The notes under the pieces are model-generated. The model had not been told where the DNA came from, did no database searches, and saw only the letters and a list, made by a program, of their open reading frames with translations. Below are positions 1-7,030 of a stretch of 10,306 bases of DNA, in pieces (position 1 is the first letter of the stretch; each line of letters begins with the position of its first letter). Source of the stretch: Verrucomicrobiota bacterium. Lineage in GTDB: Bacteria > Verrucomicrobiota > Verrucomicrobiia > Limisphaerales > JAEYXS01. The position numbers and the translations under genes are program-made. The stretch covers positions 1 through 10,306 of the forward strand of contig JAJNBN010000068.1 in NCBI GenBank assembly GCA_021156225.1, given 5' to 3'.

Positions 1-529
1 CTAACTCAACAGTGATCTGGCGCAATTCCCCAATCTCACCTGCGGCAATCAGGCTCTTCACGAGCCGGAAGACATCCATGCATCGGCGTGTCGTCCCGTA
101 GCTCAGCTTCGTGCCGTGCTGTTCGACGGCTTGCAATGCCTTCCGGCATTCAATCAATGAGCGGCCCAAAGGCTTGTCCACATGGATGCCACGGACACCA
201 TTCTGCGCGGCGTAAGCGACGATATCGCAACGACCTTCTGTGCGAGTGGCGATGCTGATGATGTCCGGCTGAACCGTTTGAATAAGCTCCCGATAATCGC
301 TGAACGAAGCGACCACACCCAATTCCTTCGCCGTGGTTTCCGCCGCCTCTTTCCGCGCATCACAGACGGCGACGAGCTCCAGTCCTGGATTCGCCAGCAT
401 GGCTTCCGCATGGCTCACCGGCAACCAGCCCGCCGGAATGGTCTGGCGCAAGCGATCCGGGGTGTGAGCGCCGATGCGCCCGCAACCGATCAACGCAGCG
501 CGCAAACGAGGTGGAGGTGCAGAACTCAT
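1..529 (-). CDS. Gfo/Idh/MocA-family NAD(P)-dependent oxidoreductase, C-terminus cut by the window edge
   Basis: I translated the minus strand from the ATG at 529-527 and found an open frame of 176 codons running off base 1. The N-terminus is a Rossmann fold: a dinucleotide-binding GCGRIG at residues 15-20, an acidic strand end in LVAVCDA near 52-58, and HVDKPLG at 116-122, which corresponds to the family EKP motif (here D118-K119-P120). Members of this family oxidise or reduce sugars and sugar nucleotides in the cytoplasm. The ATG overlaps the stop of the upstream MDR dehydrogenase by four bases (ATGA), so the two are probably translated in a coupled way. MDR and Gfo/Idh domains in this order also occur fused in one polypeptide in other polysaccharide clusters (known from memory). 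A role in tailoring the nonulosonate or another glycan sugar is inference. The C-terminal substrate domain is not visible, so the substrate cannot be guessed. Confidence 0.85.
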   Translation of the reverse strand, partial: MSSAPPPRLRAALIGCGRIGAHTPDRLRQTIPAGWLPVSHAEAMLANPGLELVAVCDARKEAAETTAKELGVVASFSDYRELIQTVQPDIISIATRTEGRCDIVAYAAQNGVRGIHVDKPLGRSLIECRKALQAVEQHGTKLSYGTTRRCMDVFRLVKSLIAAGEIGELRQITVEL

Positions 530-1530
530 TTCCAACGAAGAAGGGTGGTGAGCCGCGTGGTGCGGCTGGCAGACATGGCCTCGTAAACTGTCGGCAGCTC
601 AGCCCAGCCACAGCGCTGACCGATGAGTGTTCCGGCAGCCAATTTCCCGGCCAGTATCTGCCCGAGCAAAAACTCGCAATTTCGTTTCACCGTGAAGCGC
701 AGTTCATGCGGAGCCACCGGCAGGTCAGGCGACATACCACAGGCGATGACGCGCAATTGCTTGTCGTAAAAATATTGCGAATCGAGCGGGTTGAATGGGG
801 CGGAGGCTTGGCCGCGTCCGGGGAAACCCAGCACAGCGATGGCGCCTTCTTTGCGCGCCAGTTGCAGGCAGAGCAGCCAATCATCCCAGCGATTCGAGGT
901 GGAGATGACGAGATCCGCCGTGGCGTGGTTGCCTTTACCGGCCTCAGATTTGGAGGAGGCATTCTGTGCGCCAAGGTCCGATGCCAATGCGCGTGCATCT
1001 GCCTGTTCCGAATAAGCCGTTACTTGTCCACCGGAGTTAGCCGCCAGAGCCACTGCACCCAGTCCCAACATGCCCAGCCCGACAACTGAAACTTTATGGC
1101 CCGGGGTGAATCCACCCTTGAGTAACGCGTTATAACCCAAGTGAAAGAGATACGTCGTAACCGCCAGCTCTGCATCTGCAGTGGCAGGCAGTTTCAATAC
1201 GATCTTTTCCGCCGGGCAGATGAACGCGCTGCGATGGGATTGAAAACTGAGGACGCGATCGCCGGGCTGATACTCTTTTACCTCCGCGCCCACCGCTTTG
1301 ACTTCGGCGACGTTACAGTAGCCCACCACGCGTGGATAAATCGGACCGGGGCGCAAAGGCGGTTCGCCCAAATAAGCGGCGAGTTCGGTGCCTGGAGAAA
1401 TGGCCGAGCAAATTGTTTCCGCCAGCACTTCTTGAGGTCCGAGCTTTTCGGCACCCAGCACCTGTTCCTCAAACACCAATTGCCGCGGCCCCAGCAGGCG
1501 GGCGATCTGGGCTGTGATGGTAGTGCTCAT
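526..1530 (-). CDS. MDR-superfamily (zinc-type alcohol dehydrogenase-like) oxidoreductase
   Basis: This is a 334-residue medium-chain dehydrogenase/reductase. A GroES-like N-terminal part (about 1-120) carries ISPGTEL at 44-50, where classical zinc ADHs have a GHE-type catalytic metal motif. No four-cysteine structural-zinc loop follows. Zinc-independent chemistry is therefore possible. The Rossmann half starts with VVGLGMLGLGAVALA (149-163), the NAD(P)-binding glycine motif. The SxGTE variant is typical, from memory, of the MDR half of bi-domain MDR plus Gfo/Idh oxidoreductases found in polysaccharide clusters, and a Gfo/Idh gene follows directly with a 4-base overlap. It starts 7 bases after the cytidylyltransferase stop, so it belongs to the same operon. 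The ATG at 1530 has no clear Shine-Dalgarno. Likely role (inference): redox tailoring, such as epimerisation or deoxygenation, of a glycan precursor. The substrate is unknown. Confidence 0.85.
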   Translation of the reverse strand: MSTTITAQIARLLGPRQLVFEEQVLGAEKLGPQEVLAETICSAISPGTELAAYLGEPPLRPGPIYPRVVGYCNVAEVKAVGAEVKEYQPGDRVLSFQSHRSAFICPAEKIVLKLPATADAELAVTTYLFHLGYNALLKGGFTPGHKVSVVGLGMLGLGAVALAANSGGQVTAYSEQADARALASDLGAQNASSKSEAGKGNHATADLVISTSNRWDDWLLCLQLARKEGAIAVLGFPGRGQASAPFNPLDSQYFYDKQLRVIACGMSPDLPVAPHELRFTVKRNCEFLLGQILAGKLAAGTLIGQRCGWAELPTVYEAMSASRTTRLTTLLRWK

Positions 1531-1537
1531 CGCGAGT

Positions 1538-2251
1538 TCAAATGGCTTTGCGATTACGCAGCATCTGCTCCGCCTCCTGCCAGTCTTCTTCGTTGTCGAT
1601 ATCCACCGAGCGTTCGCGTGGCATGGGATAGCCGATCAGCGGTTGCGCGTAGTAGGACTTGGCTTTTTCAAATGCCGGGACATCCAGCACATGCACCGCG
1701 CCGTTCGCGCGATACGCCGTCGGCAGTTCCTGCGTGCGCTTGCCGATGTATTCCGGGAAGAACGGTTGCAATATATCTTCGCCATTCAGGTTCATCGCGG
1801 CGAAGGGTTGGTGCGTATAGGGGCTGACGCTCATGAGAAACTGCCCCTTTTTCCGGCGGAACAATTCAAACGCTTCGCGCACATCTTCACCCGTGCGGAA
1901 AGGGCAGGTGGGCAGCAGGATGACCAGCGTGCGGAATTCCACACCCATCTCGCGGAAGGTCTGCAAGGCGTGCAACGCCACCTGCACCACGCCTGCAGGG
2001 TCGCGGGCGAGTTCCATCGGGCGATAGAAGGGAACCTCGGCGCCGCAATCACGAGCCACCTTTGCCACCAGTTCATCCTCGGTGGAAACCATGAGACGGT
2101 CGATCACGCCACTGGCTTTCGCGGCATCGATAGACCAGCCGAGCAGGGGCTTGCCGGCCAGCGGGCGGATGTTCTTTTCCGGCAGCCGGGTGGAGCCGCG
2201 CTTGGCCGGGATGAGGCCGAGGACGGGACCAAGTTCGCCGGAATTGCTCAT
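1538..2251 (-). CDS. pseF: CMP-nonulosonate synthetase (acylneuraminate cytidylyltransferase, PseF/NeuA family)
   Basis: The 237-residue protein has the length and motifs of single-domain CMP-sialic/pseudaminic acid synthetases. The N-terminal nucleotide-binding signature is IPAKRGSTRLPEKN (residues 14-27). LLPTCPFR (112-119) matches the family LxPTSPLR. RANGAVHV (181-188) and RSVDIDNEEDW (214-224), the last a metal and sugar-binding region, complete the set. It transfers CMP from CTP to the 2-OH of the keto sugar, giving the activated donor for a glycosyltransferase. The pseF assignment rather than neuA or legF comes from the neighbouring PseG/PseH fusion and PseI, not from the enzyme itself. 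Start choice: a GTG at 2257 would overlap the amidotransferase stop by four bases, while the ATG at 2251 begins two bases after it. I prefer the ATG, but neither has a good Shine-Dalgarno. Confidence 0.9.
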   Translation of the reverse strand: MSNSGELGPVLGLIPAKRGSTRLPEKNIRPLAGKPLLGWSIDAAKASGVIDRLMVSTEDELVAKVARDCGAEVPFYRPMELARDPAGVVQVALHALQTFREMGVEFRTLVILLPTCPFRTGEDVREAFELFRRKKGQFLMSVSPYTHQPFAAMNLNGEDILQPFFPEYIGKRTQELPTAYRANGAVHVLDVPAFEKAKSYYAQPLIGYPMPRERSVDIDNEEDWQEAEQMLRNRKAI

Positions 2252-2253
2252 GC

Positions 2254-3543
2254 TCACATCACTTTGAAATGGATGCTCTTCTGATCCAGCGCCGGATCGC
2301 CCTTGGGCAAAGGCGGCAGCGCGGGATTGTAATACAGATGGCGGTTCGCCGGGGAGAATGTGCGGTCAGCGGATTGCGGCGGACGCGCTTTTTCCACGGC
2401 GTCATCCGTGGGCTGCATCCACACGGCATCTTTCACCACCCACTCGCCGTTCTTCTTTTCCCAGATCTTCGGGTCGCGCATCGGCTCCACGAGATCGTAG
2501 AAATGTTTTTTGGTGATGCCGAGGAACTCGCAGTAATAACCGAGCGAACTGGGCTCGGTGGCATCGTATTCCTTCACCAGTTCCTGGCCTTCCTCACGCG
2601 TGAGGCGGCCATGGCGGATCTCCATGCTGGCGTCATCCGTCGTGCGGCCGTAGCCGAACTTCAGATACTTCAGATAATCATGCACGTCATTCGCATGGTC
2701 ATCGAGCTTCGCGTAGATGTTGAAGGTGCGGTCGCGCTTGAAGGAGACAGTGTTGAAACCCCATTCCTTGATCATCAATTCGCCCTGCTGCTTGGCGTCC
2801 CAGTAGAAGAAATTGCTGAGATAGATGCCACGCACTTCCGTCTGCTGGATCTGTTCATCCGTAGGATAGATGTACGGATGGATATCTCCGCGTGTGATGC
2901 CGCCCTTACCGATCAAGTCCTCCGGTTCATACCCGCGCATGTCGTGCTCCTTGCGCGTCCAGCGGGTGAACTCCACGAAATCCTCGAGGGAAACGATTCC
3001 GGTCAATTCAGCAAAACCATGCTCACCCCAGACGATGAGCGGGATGTTATGCTGCACCGCGACTTGGAAGGGGAACGTGCGGATGCCCGCGTGATAGTGC
3101 CAGGTGAGATCACCCACCGTCTCCAGCATGTGTCGGGAGAGGCGGCGCACGGAGTCGAGCCCGGCATTGTAGGTGATGAGGTCGCAACCGGATTTCGCCG
3201 CGAGGTTCTCCAGATTGCGCAGGCCGGCGGGCTGGTTGAAAGCGTGGTTGAAGAAAACCAGCAAGGGGTTCATCCCGTACTTGTGCTTCAGCTTCCACAC
3301 CTGGAAATGCGAGTCCTTGCCGCCGCTGACGGGGATGATGCAGTCGTGGCTGTTGCCGCGTTTTTTGGCCATTTTCTTGGCCTCATCGACGATTTCTTCG
3401 AGCATCTTCTCCCGCTCGGCCCAGTTGATCTCGAGCTTCTGGCGGCTCTCGTGGTAGCGGCAGCCGCTGCAGACGCATTCATCGTCGAAGATGATCGTCG
3501 GTTTCGCGTTTTCCGGATAAAGACAGCGCTTGCAGTATCTCAT
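2254..3543 (-). CDS. pseA: N-acetyl sugar amidotransferase (PseA/WbpG family)
   Basis: This 429-residue enzyme is expected to turn an N-acetyl group of a sugar into an acetamidino group, using ammonia supplied by partner HisH/HisF proteins and ATP. The N-terminus has a zinc-ribbon-like cysteine set (C4, C7, C25, C28, with an extra C23). It is followed by the ATP-pyrophosphatase PP-loop SGGKDS at 73-78. Further on are family-like stretches such as IVWGEHGF and KFGYGRTTDDAS. PseA and WbpG are about 375-380 residues from memory. This protein carries roughly 55 extra residues (375-429), rich in proline and charge, with no domain I recognise. Its ATG overlaps the HisF stop (ATGA), giving the gene order HisH-HisF-amidotransferase. 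The same three gene types are neighbours in Campylobacter jejuni (pseA with hisH and hisF paralogues) and in the Pseudomonas aeruginosa O-antigen locus (wbpG, hisH2, hisF2). The exact substrate is inferred. Confidence 0.92.
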   Translation of the reverse strand: MRYCKRCLYPENAKPTIIFDDECVCSGCRYHESRQKLEINWAEREKMLEEIVDEAKKMAKKRGNSHDCIIPVSGGKDSHFQVWKLKHKYGMNPLLVFFNHAFNQPAGLRNLENLAAKSGCDLITYNAGLDSVRRLSRHMLETVGDLTWHYHAGIRTFPFQVAVQHNIPLIVWGEHGFAELTGIVSLEDFVEFTRWTRKEHDMRGYEPEDLIGKGGITRGDIHPYIYPTDEQIQQTEVRGIYLSNFFYWDAKQQGELMIKEWGFNTVSFKRDRTFNIYAKLDDHANDVHDYLKYLKFGYGRTTDDASMEIRHGRLTREEGQELVKEYDATEPSSLGYYCEFLGITKKHFYDLVEPMRDPKIWEKKNGEWVVKDAVWMQPTDDAVEKARPPQSADRTFSPANRHLYYNPALPPLPKGDPALDQKSIHFKVM

Positions 3544-4310
3544 GTAAAAGTTCCCGTCCGCACTCTCACCCCGGCCTCGGTCAGATGTTTCTTGGCCTTG
3601 ATGGTGGCGTGCTCGGTATAATGGAAGATATTAGCCGCAGCCACGGCCTCTGCGCCAGCCTCAATCCCTTCCACCAGATGCTTCCATTGGAAGACCCCGC
3701 CGAAGGCGATGACCGGCACATCTACAGCGGCGCAGACCTGGCGGAGTGACTCCAGATCATACCCGCGCCGGGCGCCATCATGGTCCACGGAATTGAAAAA
3801 GATTTCGCCCGCACCCAGCTCGACGGCGTGCTTGGCCCATTCCACGGGCGATTTCCCGGTGCTGCGCTGGGCGCGATCTACGATTACCAAGGGTGTGCCG
3901 TTCTCGTCGCGTTTCACATCCATGGAAGCGACGATGCACTGGCGGCCAAAACGGCTGGAAAGCGCTTCCACCAAGGGCGGGTTGTCGGCGAAAGCAGTGT
4001 TGAGCACCAGCTTGTCCGCACCGGCATTCAGCAGACTACGGGCGAAGTCGGCATCCGTGATCCAGCCGCCCACGGCCAGCGGCACAAAGCATTTGCGGCA
4101 GATGCGCTTCACCACATCGGCAAAACCTTCGCGCGAAGAGGCGTCACGCGAGACATTCAGGATGACGATCTCATCCACCGCCCATTTGTTGAAGCACTCG
4201 ATGGCGTGGACCGGATCGTAGTGGATGGAGTTCGTGTGCTTGAAGCGCACGCTCTGCACCACCGCGCCATCGCGGATGATCAGGACGGCTATGAGGCGTT
4301 TCTTCAGCAT
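3540..4310 (-). CDS. hisF: HisF-like ammonia-channelling subunit, glycan-cluster paralogue lacking Asp11
   Basis: A 256-residue (beta/alpha)8 barrel matching HisF in length and motifs: MLKKRLIAVLIIRDG at the start, PLAVGGWITD near 77-86, MDVK at 130-133 and FNSVDHDGARRGYD, the counterpart of SIDRDG. In histidine biosynthesis HisF cyclises the imidazole-glycerol precursor with ammonia from HisH, using Asp11 and Asp130. Here the Asp11 position is Ile (codon 4278-4280, ATC), while the second aspartate is kept (D131). The usual PLTVGGGI is PLAVGGWI. These changes argue against histidine synthesis and for delivery of ammonia to the amidotransferase encoded next, as with HisF2 paralogues. The frame is open back to 4376, but the ATG at 4310 gives the canonical N-terminus and overlaps the HisH stop by one base (TGATG), so I chose it. 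The 3' end overlaps the next gene by four bases. Confidence 0.93.
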   Translation of the reverse strand: MLKKRLIAVLIIRDGAVVQSVRFKHTNSIHYDPVHAIECFNKWAVDEIVILNVSRDASSREGFADVVKRICRKCFVPLAVGGWITDADFARSLLNAGADKLVLNTAFADNPPLVEALSSRFGRQCIVASMDVKRDENGTPLVIVDRAQRSTGKSPVEWAKHAVELGAGEIFFNSVDHDGARRGYDLESLRQVCAAVDVPVIAFGGVFQWKHLVEGIEAGAEAVAAANIFHYTEHATIKAKKHLTEAGVRVRTGTFT

Positions 4311-4954
4311 CAGGGCATCTCCACAAAATTCTTCACGAGTTGCAGCCCGCCACGCTGGCTCTTCTCCGGATGACATTGCGCGGCGAACAGATTGTCCCGC
4401 GCGAACATGGCGGTGAAAGTCTGCCCATGCTGACAGGTACCCAACACATCAGACGCTTGATGGCAAACGACATGGAAGCTGTGCACAAAGTAGAAATCCG
4501 TGCCGCTCGGGATACCGTGGATGAATGGAATGTCTCGTGTGAACGTGACCGCATTCCAGCCCATGTGGGGCAGCTTGATGCCGGGAGCGGGTTCCAGTGC
4601 GACGACATCAGCATCGATCCAACCAAGCCCTTGATTTAATCCACCTTCGGTCGAGCTCTTGCACATGAGCTGCATGCCGAGGCAGACACCGAGAGTGGGG
4701 ACACCTTGACGGACCTTCTCGCCTAGCGCCTGATCCATGCCGTCTTGACGCAAGAGCCGCATGGCATCACCGAAAGCGCCGACACCGGGGAGGATGATCT
4801 TGTCAAAGCCCTTGAGCTGGTCCGGATGCTGAATCACCTCGGAAACCGCACCGACTTCCACGAGAGCGTTCTGCACGGACCAGATGTTCCCCATGCCATA
4901 ATCAATGATTGCCACACGTGCAGCCACAGGACGGGAATAAAGGGGCAGGGTCAT
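4310..4954 (-). CDS. hisH: HisH-like glutamine amidotransferase subunit
   Basis: This is a class I glutamine amidotransferase that hydrolyses glutamine to glutamate and ammonia for its HisF partner. The 214 residues contain AIIDYGMGN (15-23), LPGVGAFGDAM (55-65), the nucleophile elbow GVCLGMQ with Cys91, PHMGWN (129-134), and the His195/Glu197 pair in CHPEKS. The Cys-His-Glu triad is intact, so it should be active. The first ~12 residues before the HisH core are longer than usual, and in-frame GTG codons at 4927 and 4915 could be the real start. The ATG at 4954 follows the kinase stop by 7 bases. Its tight pairing with a HisF that lacks Asp11 and with a PseA-type amidotransferase indicates glycan amidination rather than histidine synthesis (inference). 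No other his genes are present. Confidence 0.93.
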   Translation of the reverse strand: MTLPLYSRPVAARVAIIDYGMGNIWSVQNALVEVGAVSEVIQHPDQLKGFDKIILPGVGAFGDAMRLLRQDGMDQALGEKVRQGVPTLGVCLGMQLMCKSSTEGGLNQGLGWIDADVVALEPAPGIKLPHMGWNAVTFTRDIPFIHGIPSGTDFYFVHSFHVVCHQASDVLGTCQHGQTFTAMFARDNLFAAQCHPEKSQRGGLQLVKNFVEMP

Positions 4955-4961
4955 GGCAGGG

Positions 4962-5978
4962 TCAAGGCTTTCCTGAGGGGTGTTGTTCCAGCTTGCGCTT
5001 CAGAGTGATAAAGGTTGCCGCAAAAGCCTTATCCAATTTGTTGGCCTGTGTCAGATAGCCTGCTTGTTTCTCCAAATCTCCCCGCCATAAATCCTGTCCC
5101 AGCAGCACATTTACCCGGATGATCCAATTCAGTCGGCGCACAGCTTCGCGACGTATGAAATCAGGCACGAGTCTTAGCTCGCCTGCAATGAGCGGATCTA
5201 CGGCATGATAAGCAGCCAAGAATGCCCAGATTCGCTTGGCATCATAACCGGCAAACCGGCTGGCCGCAAAAGCCACTGCTTGCATGCGGCAATCCGTAGC
5301 TAACGAATCAAGGTCCAGAATGGCTGTGATTCTGCCGTTAGCGAAGAGGGTGTTACCCGGATGGAAATCCCGATGGACCCAATCTATAGGTAAATCCTTG
5401 TTCACGTCGATCGGTCGTATGCTCTCCAGCACAGGTGGCAATGTTTCTGTGAGCAGCGATTTTACCCGGAAACCGAAATCAGTGGCTCCTAAGGGACCGC
5501 TGAGTTTCTTGAGAACTTCGGCTTTCTCTTCCGGTGTAAGGGGGGCATATAGCGCTGGAACCGTTTTTTTACCAGGCAAGGGCCGGATGTTTTTATGTAG
5601 TTGAGCCAATCCTGCAGCGGCGCTCAACGCTTCTTCTTGGCTGCCTGAAAAAGGATTTCCCGTGCGAAATTCCAGTGCGCGCCAGAGGGTGCCTTCGATT
5701 TCCTTTCCTGGCTGGCCATCATCAGTCAGCACGCATTGGGGTGCCAAAGGTTCGCGATCGGCTACTTGCTGGTGGAATGCGAGTCGTGCCCTCCAATCAG
5801 AAGGACTTTTGTCCAGGAATTCGGATTTGAGAACAAAGGCGGGCTCATTGTCTTTGCTGCCCACCCTCACCAGATAATTCTGCGAATTGACCCCGCCGCC
5901 TTTGGCCGCTTCGAGGAAAAGTTCCCCCTGGCATCGTTGCGCATAATGCGCGCGCAATATGTCAGCGGGTTCACTCAT
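4962..5978 (-). CDS. APH/choline-kinase-family phosphotransferase
   Basis: A 338-residue protein with the aminoglycoside-phosphotransferase/choline-kinase fold. The catalytic loop WVHRDFHPGN (200-209) has the family HxDxxxxN pattern, with catalytic Asp204 and Asn209. LDLDSL (221-226) is the metal-binding DFG-like motif. AGLAQLH (122-128) is the conserved stretch in the linker between lobes. The N-lobe has a glycine-rich AAKGGGVNSQNY (24-35), and FVLK (48-51) fits the ATP-contacting lysine. It starts 2 bases after the second synthase stop and ends 7 bases before hisH, so it belongs to the operon. Relatives phosphorylate choline, homoserine, N-acetylhexosamines or aminoglycosides. Here a small-molecule sugar or choline kinase acting in glycan synthesis is more likely than drug resistance, by context only. 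A hand count of two 60-base stretches gave 50-52% G+C, against 62% in one stretch of the upstream synthase. Confidence 0.8.
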   Translation of the reverse strand: MSEPADILRAHYAQRCQGELFLEAAKGGGVNSQNYLVRVGSKDNEPAFVLKSEFLDKSPSDWRARLAFHQQVADREPLAPQCVLTDDGQPGKEIEGTLWRALEFRTGNPFSGSQEEALSAAAGLAQLHKNIRPLPGKKTVPALYAPLTPEEKAEVLKKLSGPLGATDFGFRVKSLLTETLPPVLESIRPIDVNKDLPIDWVHRDFHPGNTLFANGRITAILDLDSLATDCRMQAVAFAASRFAGYDAKRIWAFLAAYHAVDPLIAGELRLVPDFIRREAVRRLNWIIRVNVLLGQDLWRGDLEKQAGYLTQANKLDKAFAATFITLKRKLEQHPSGKP

Positions 5979-5980
5979 CG

Positions 5981-7015
5981 CTATTCAATATCGCCGAACT
6001 GCGGGAATTCGCCCGTCGCCAGATTCCGCTTCGCCTTGCGGCCGATCACGTCCTCGTAACGATCCGCCGGGATATGCGTGCCCGGACGCCGGTAATCCAC
6101 ATCCGCCGCCGTGATGGCCTGGCCCGCCGCCACCGGACGACGCATGATCAAGCTCCGGCGATGCTCCGCCTTCACGCGGGAATTGAAGATGATGCGCGGA
6201 TCGCCGATGGCCGCCTCTACCGCGCGCACCTGCTTCACGAAATCTGCCAGTTCCTGCGGCTCCAGCGACATATAGTGCTCCACCGCGTTCGTATTGCGGT
6301 CCAGCGTGATAGTCTTCTCGATGAAATCTGCCCCGAGCGCGATGGCGGCGTAATTCATCGCCGTGCCCACCGAATGATCCGAGTAACCGACCGGATAACC
6401 GAAGATGTCTTTGATATGGCGGATGGCCTTCAGATGGATGCCCGCATGTGCCGCCGGATAACCGGACGGACAATGCATGATGACGATGTCATACATCCCC
6501 TTCGCCTCGCAGATGCGCGCCGCCTGTTCCACATCCTCAAAGCGTTCGCGTCCATCGAGGATGATCGGCAGCTTCTTGCTCGCCATGTGCTCGATGAGCT
6601 GGCGGTGGTTGATGTCTGACTTGGAAACCTTGATGGCATGCGCGCCGATCTCGGCGAGCAGGTCCACCGTCTCCGGCCCGCTCGGCGTGGAAACGAAGAG
6701 CAATCCCAGCTTGTCGCAATACTCTTTCAGACGACGCCAGTCATCAAAGGACAGTTCACGCCGTTCGAGCGCGTCATACACCGTCTCGCTCTGCTTGCCT
6801 TGCGCGTTCTCGAACTCGATCAACGTCTCCTTCGTCACCAGCAAATCCTTCACGCGGACCGTTTGAAATTTCACCGCATCTGCTCCGCCTTCGGCGGCGG
6901 CTTTGCAGAGCGCTTTTGCGCTGTCCAATCCGCTATGAGTCGCCCCGGCCTCGAACGAGATGAATACCGGATGTCCTTCGCCCACCAGCCGGTTGCCTAT
7001 TTTTACAGTTCGCAT
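5981..7015 (-). CDS. Divergent NeuB/PseI-family nonulosonate synthase-like protein with C-terminal SAF domain
   Basis: This 344-residue protein has the NeuB-family TIM barrel and a C-terminal antifreeze-like SAF domain (about 280-344, with HRRSLIMRRPVAAGQAI). NeuB enzymes condense phosphoenolpyruvate with an N-acyl hexosamine to form a nine-carbon acid. Several signature positions differ. IAEIGxNHxG is ISFEAGATHSG (19-29), with the Glu kept and Asn changed to Thr. STGMA is replaced by LDGRER. CTSAYP is CPSGYP. SDHT is SDHS with His214 kept. EKHFTLD is EKTITLD, so Thr235 (codon 6311-6313) stands where a metal-ligand His is expected. SLEPQE is retained. It may use another substrate or metal arrangement, or be non-catalytic. 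The ATG at 7015 gives the usual N-terminus; a TTG at 7024 is possible. It sits 54 bases after pseI and 2 bases before the kinase gene. It is not a recent duplicate of PseI: the two are clearly different. Confidence 0.88.
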   Translation of the reverse strand: MRTVKIGNRLVGEGHPVFISFEAGATHSGLDSAKALCKAAAEGGADAVKFQTVRVKDLLVTKETLIEFENAQGKQSETVYDALERRELSFDDWRRLKEYCDKLGLLFVSTPSGPETVDLLAEIGAHAIKVSKSDINHRQLIEHMASKKLPIILDGRERFEDVEQAARICEAKGMYDIVIMHCPSGYPAAHAGIHLKAIRHIKDIFGYPVGYSDHSVGTAMNYAAIALGADFIEKTITLDRNTNAVEHYMSLEPQELADFVKQVRAVEAAIGDPRIIFNSRVKAEHRRSLIMRRPVAAGQAITAADVDYRRPGTHIPADRYEDVIGRKAKRNLATGEFPQFGDIE

Positions 7016-7030
7016 GTGATTCAATTATTT

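Noticed and set aside
1514..2284. 256-codon plus-strand frame
   Set aside because: Antisense to the cytidylyltransferase, whose motifs are unmistakable on the minus strand.
2269..3621. 450-codon open frame on the plus strand
   Set aside because: It is the antisense shadow of the amidotransferase gene, which has clear zinc-ribbon and PP-loop motifs. The plus-strand translation resembles no family and is rich in residues expected from an antisense GC-biased frame.
4311..4376. Earlier start for the HisF gene at 4376
   Set aside because: The extra 22 residues lie inside the end of hisH and precede the conserved MLKKRLI start. The ATG at 4310 matches the family N-terminus exactly.
3540..4954. 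Histidine biosynthesis operon fragment
   Set aside because: Only HisH and HisF relatives occur, the HisF lacks Asp11, and they sit directly before a sugar amidotransferase in a nonulosonate locus.
4962..5978. Aminoglycoside resistance gene
   Set aside because: The fold is shared by many small-molecule kinases. The gene is embedded in a biosynthetic operon with 2- and 7-base spacing, and no mobile element is near it.
5985..6473. 162-codon minus-strand frame rich in Gly, His and Arg
   Set aside because: Out-of-frame shadow within the second synthase gene; low-complexity composition and no motif.
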